Shown one piece after another: positions 44,084 to 48,220 of a stretch of DNA of 48,220 nt. Under the pieces are notes generated by a model. That model was not told the origin of the DNA. It saw only the letters and a program-made list of their open reading frames with translations, and made no database searches. The stretch is from Cylindrobasidium torrendii FP15055 ss-10 (taxonomy: Eukaryota; Basidiomycota; Agaricomycetes; Agaricales; Physalacriaceae), in contig KN880613.1 in assembly GCA_000934385.1 (NCBI GenBank), positions 1 through 48,220 of the forward strand, in the 5' to 3' direction. A program made the translations under genes and the position numbers. Positions within the stretch are counted from its first letter, which is position 1. Each line of letters opens with the position of its first letter.

Positions 44084-45899
44084 TCAGTTAGCGACAACCA
44101 ACGGGCCTTTGAAGACACCCGTTGGGTCGTACACCTTCTTCAGCTCCGCCAGTTGGTTATAGTTGTCGCGGTAGTACAGCTCTTGCCCTGCAAAGCCATC
44201 GAACTTCCGTCAGCGACCGTTCTGCAAGATAGCCAAAGTGTACAAACAGTTCTCGAGACGGTCGTCTGGGTAGTTGTAATATGCACCGTGTGCCCAATCG
44301 CTTGGCATGTTGTCGACGATGCTCGACACCATCCCATCGACAAAGTCAAACGCGCTATCGGGGTACGGCGGCTTCATGTCGGAGCTGGAGGCGTAGAACT
44401 GGAATGTCAACAAGGAGCTGCGCGAGCCAAATGCTGTCGAGTCGGCAGAAACGGAGTTGACCTTGCTATTCCTGCCGCCGTATGCTTCAGGCTGAACAAA
44501 CCAGTCCTAGGATTCGACCATGTCAGTATTACAAAGAAAAATGTGGCAGAAGCACTCACAGTGCCGGAGTTGTACCCTCTGTCGACCAGGTATTCCATGA
44601 ATGCAGTGGCCGCTTCGAGAGTGATGAGATCAGACTCGGGCGTCATAAGACTCTTTGCGTAGAAGGTATCCGTGGTGTCTTTGGCGTCGTGCGTATTAAG
44701 AGACCCGCCGCCGAGCTCAGTAACCGAACCAATATATGTGCCATCTCCCGAGATTCTGCGCGAGGTGGGCTCGGGAACTTTGTCAAGGAAAGGCTTCAAG
44801 ACGTCGTTGAGCGCCTCCTCGCTCTCGCCATACCATCCACCAGATAGTGAGAGGTAGATATTGTCTTGGGATGACGCCCATGGGCCAAGGACCAGCCCAG
44901 AGCCAAGCTCGGCAGGGATATCGGTGAGCAAGAAGTTTTGGTACTCGATGAGGAAATTGGCGGCATCGGATGGGTTGAGGTCCCATTCGTATTGAAAGAT
45001 TGCGGCGTAATTTGGGGCGTCGAAGGTTTTTACAACCATGGAGGTTGTTATACCAAAGGACGGAGCTGCTCCGCGCATTGCCTATACCCGTCAGCATCCC
45101 AAAACAGCCAAGGCATGCTAGACTCGAACGCACCCAAAAGAGATCAGAGTTCTGGTTGTTCGAGGCAGTGGCCACCGTGCCGTTGGCCATGACCACAGTG
45201 ATCTCTTCAATGACATCGAGTGTGAGACCCCACATACGAGACGTGTAACCAAAACCTCCGCTGGCTTGAATTGCCCGTCAGGGTGGTATGCCTCAACATT
45301 GAGGTAAACTCACCAGCATGTCCGCCAATGCCAACATACGGGCACGTTCCGTGAGGGATCCCTTGCCCTTTGTCGCCCAATGCTGACGCTACATCGCCGA
45401 GACGCAGTCCAGTTTGTATTGTCGCTGTATGAGACGACGAGTTGTATTGGATAGAGGTAAGGTTGCTCAAGTCGACCACGAGTTCTCCGCTCTTGCTCCC
45501 AATGCCGCCCGCAATGTAGCTATGCTTTTAAAATGTTTAGGACTTAGCAAGCCCGAAAGAAGGCGGAAACTCACCCCACCACTCCGCGCTACGACATTGA
45601 GATTGTTGCTGTGTCCTAGGGCGACGACCGCGGCGACCTCATCTGTCGTCGACGGATATGTTACGGCGACTGGTTCAACCGTGTCGTAGCGAAGATTGAC
45701 TGCAAATGGGTTAGTGTGGTGCGCCGAAGTTCGATGCTTTGCATGTTCACGTACACGGAGCGCTAGCTGAGTCGAATCCAGAGTCTCCGGGGTAGATTGT
45801 GAAGACACCCGCATCGCTCAACGCGCCCTGCAGGCTGCTCTGTGCAGTCACAAGAGCAACTACCGTCGATGCGGCAAACGAGAGCGCCAGGCGGGCCAT
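44084..45899 (-). CDS. secreted bicovalent-FAD oxidoreductase (glucooligosaccharide oxidase / BBE-like)
   Basis: Seven exons (45899-45755, 45699-45575, 45524-45314, 45264-45134, 45081-44560, 44506-44248, 44187-44084) give 498 aa. Seen: a signal peptide (cut probably after VTAQS), PCMH-type FAD domain with ARSGGHSY (His91, 8-alpha-histidyl-FAD) and HGTCPYVGIGGHA (Cys151, 6-S-cysteinyl-FAD), TSRMWGLTLD, ATASNNQNSDLFWAMRG, and a BBE-type C-terminus ending NWQELYYRDNYNQLAELKKV then YDPTGVF. Having both His and Cys indicates bicovalent flavin, as in carbohydrate and berberine-bridge-type oxidases. Inference: extracellular oxidation of sugars or other alcohols with H2O2 release. It converges with the PLC-like gene, 217 bp away. 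Confidence 0.92.
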
Positions 45900-45950
45900 A
45901 ATCGGAGAATGGTGGGTGGAGAAAGCAAGGTCAAGCGGAGAACCTTGGTC

Positions 45951-45957
45951 TTATATA
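45951..45957 (-). promoter_or_regulatory. TATA box of the FAD oxidoreductase gene
   Basis: TATATAA on the minus strand within CAGTATATAAGAC, 51 bp before the ATG at 45899. Confidence 0.65.
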
Positions 45958-46313
45958 CTGTGAGATGAAGGCCAGTCAGGTGGGCTTAGGCAAGGAACTA
46001 GCGCCGGGATACCGTATCCGCTGCAAGTGGTTCAGTATTAAATGACTGGAAGTGTATCAGGTTGATTATTATTACCCTGCTGCCTCCACAGCGCTTCAGC
46101 AACGAAGAGATAGTTAACCTGTAGCTAACTTGGGAATATAAGTAAGGCCTTTGCTGGCCGCACTGTTTCAACTTGTCGTTCGCATCGTGGTGGCAAGCAA
46201 GCAATTCCCTCTTGCGGCTATTCCCGTGCTCATCGACGTCATTGTCATTTGATTCCGTCGCCATCAGACGCGATCGAACGGCTCTCATCTCTACCACCAC
46301 TACCATCATCATC
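45958..46313. other. divergent intergenic region before B5
   Basis: Upstream region shared by the oxidoreductase and B5. Homology to other B promoters begins only near 46258 (GCCATCAGAC...GATCG at about 46260-46275). The rest is unrelated to the A/B intergenic regions, and no A gene is present. Confidence 0.5.
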
Positions 46314-47254
46314 ATGCTTTACCGTGCTGAAGACTTCTCGCTCTCCGACACATTCTCCTCCGATACTGTTCCAGTACCAGTCGTGTACTCAGAGGGCTCC
46401 GTACGTTGATATTCTGCACATTTATCTTCTGGCTGATGATTAGCAGGTCCAGGACCTAGAATCCTCTGGCGGGCTTCGACAACACGAATTCTTTCGCAAA
46501 CTTCAAAGGTCTCAATTAAATACCCTCAAAGGCACGTGCTACATACAATGCCGCCATCTGTGCAGCGCCCTAACGAACTGCAGTACAACCTGACGTTGCG
46601 AACCTGTTTGGGCGCGCGGCAGTAGCCTTCATCCCCGCAGAGCGGACCCTGGTTGATATCTTCGAGCTCTACAAGAAGAATCATATCTGTCCGATATCAG
46701 AGCGCAAACGGTTTGACGAGGTGCGTTGACTGTTACTCCAATGGCCTCCTGCTAACACACTTTAGGTTCCTCATCTTCAGACTTCCACATATACGCTCGC
46801 GGTAGATCCCTACTTCAAGAGGGATCTCTTCTCGCGGCACCCGCTCACCGGCAATGTTACTCGCCATCGGCACCCATATACAGCCCTCCCCAAGTTTACC
46901 CTTCCTATTCATCCGTGCATTGCGGCGACAACAGCAAGTTATTTCGTCGACTTGTGCTCAGATGCCCCTCCGATTTCCGATACTCTGCTTGCCATTGAGC
47001 GGTTTCACGCATTCAACTCGTTCTGGGCTCGCATTCCAAAATACTCCTCAGCAAAGTCTGTCACGAGCACATCCAGCACGCGTTCTTCATCCTCGTCGAA
47101 TTCCAGCCGGTCATCAACACCTTCATCACGGTCCACAAGGCCTTGGCGCTTGTGCCACTCGCCTTTACCGGATGCCCAACGTCCCGAAAAGCGCAAAATG
47201 GACATAGACCCCACCCGTGCTCTTTCCCGTCCAGCCAAAATACGACGGCGCTAG
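46314..47254 (+). CDS. family B protein, copy 5 (solo, C-terminally truncated)
   Basis: Four exons (46314-46400, 46447-46531, 46584-46720, 46766-47254) give 265 aa, lacking the last about 90 residues of B4. It shares with B4 the extra Phe codon in exon 2, the GC donor of intron 2, VANLFGRAAVAFIPAE and a long Ser-rich run, so B4 is its closest relative. The core DLFSRHPLTGNVTRHRHPYT has a K-to-N change. Relative to B4 there is a deletion around 47254 and an early TAG. The alternative B-family frame (47217-47477) is open here, which suggests that splicing or a frameshift could give a different C-terminus. Probably a degenerating copy. Function unknown. Confidence 0.5.
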
Positions 47255-47477
47255 ACCTCGGTGGCCAAACGACCTCTGGGGCACGATCATCGCAACGTTC
47301 GCAGTGCCTCCAACCCCGCACTTTCCGACTCTCAGATCTCATGACCTGATAACTATATCTGTCATCCTCGGGCCATCAAGAAACCCCCGCAACGTCGCCT
47401 TGTTCCTGCGAAATCAAGACGAACGGGTTAAATGCAACATCACACGCCAGCGTGGATTGGAAACAAGAGGACGATAA

Positions 47478-48220
47478 ATGCGCATACACTATAGGGTGGC
47501 TACCCTCTGGGCATGCGCCCCACCCTCACCAACTTGAACTCGCCGGCGTCTCAAGCCTAAGGTGCAGAAACCCATGCTCATCATGGCCTACGTGTGATCT
47601 CCGCACTAAGAAGATGTGGGAAATCGGGTTGTGCGCTATTGCGATGGGCCCAACTAGAGATTTTTAATTGTGTATTATGATAGCTATTAGTGTATGTAAA
47701 ATAGTCAGCCCTTGACGGCGCAAAACCAGTGTGTCACATTGTTTTGGGCGGTTCTCCACCAACAAGGCTTCGCCGCCATACAATATCGTAATATTGATGT
47801 TGTTTTTCCTTTTCGTATTTTTGTCTACCTTGCCTGATGCCCGAAATTTGGCGCCAACGCAAACCAGTTTATTGCAGTTTGCATAAAAGTTGGCGAGATC
47901 GATCGCGAAATGAAAATCCATCAATATTGAGATCAATCTTCCGAGCGTCGTTGTAAGCTCAAACTGTGACCGTTTTCCATGATTTTGATATCGTCGAGAA
48001 GTGCGCAACAAGCTGCAGAGGCTCACCGAGCCAGATTTTTATAAGGTCGAAAATTCATAATGCGCCTTTTGCGAGCCGTTCTGGATATTCAGCATTGTTG
48101 AGCCGTTGGAATTCCGAGATGTCGGGTATGGTAGCTCTTATGGGTGGTTATTACAGCTTGACCGTCGAGTTTTGCCGCTATAGTGTGTAATCGCGCTCAG
48201 AGCGCTGATTGCCCTCGAGA
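47478..48220. other. gene-poor right end of the window
   Basis: No supported exon chain on either strand. Short patches near 47510-47530 resemble the region after B2 (GGCATGCGCCCCA). From about 47660 on the sequence is AT-rich, with an interrupted palindrome GGCTCACCGAGCC at about 48020-48032. It could be a decayed repeat. Confidence 0.35.

Noticed and set aside
1..48220. tRNA genes, rRNA, CRISPR arrays and bacterial-type signals
   Set aside because: I scanned for tRNA B-box-like motifs such as GGTTCGAATCC and for regular short repeats. The only hits lie in coding sequence, and the genome is eukaryotic.

Overview
The window looks like nuclear DNA of a filamentous basidiomycete, most likely an Agaricomycete mushroom. 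The genes are dense and split by many introns of about 45-65 nt, with no operons and no bacterial features. The gene set (STRIPAK striatin, Ede1, beta-COP, UBE2C, Thg1, TMA7, an RRM-R3H protein, degenerate F-box proteins, a secreted prolyl-oligopeptidase-like hydrolase, a berberine-bridge oxidoreductase) is typical of mushroom genomes. I rebuilt gene models by joining exons at GT/GC-AG borders and checking that phases add up and that conserved family motifs are restored.

Layout. 1-157 holds a possible 3' end of an upstream gene. 742-24 kb is an ordinary conserved block: DUF2156 aminoacyltransferase-like gene (-), alpha/beta hydrolase (+), Thg1 (+), four-helix membrane protein (-), HMG-box factor (-), beta-COP (-), F-box-like protein (-), RRM-R3H protein (-), UBE2C (-) and Ede1 (+). 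UBE2C and Ede1 are head to head, 156 bp apart.

24.3-42.2 kb is the unusual part. Two arms of about 5 kb lie in inverted orientation (24286-29284 and 37241-42243). Each carries one copy of an unrecognised gene 'A' and two copies of an unrecognised gene 'B', giving the mirror order A1-B1-B2 ... B3-B4-A2, with A and B divergent from a shared promoter region. The 8 kb between the arms holds ordinary genes: a secreted S9-like hydrolase (-), TMA7 (+) and striatin (+). A fifth B copy (B5) stands alone at 46.3 kb. All copies keep their introns, so this is DNA-level segmental duplication. The 3' third of A is nearly identical in both arms, including silent sites and 3' flank, which suggests recent gene conversion. 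The B genes differ in integrity at their 3' ends, and an alternative reading frame there appears better conserved than the one now open.

42.6-46 kb carries a secreted PLC-like phosphodiesterase (+) and a secreted bicovalent-FAD oxidoreductase (-). The last kilobase has no gene I can support. I saw no tRNA or rRNA gene, CRISPR array, LTR element or transposase. The inverted A/B cassette is the best candidate for something undescribed. I cannot assign a function to either family from the sequence.
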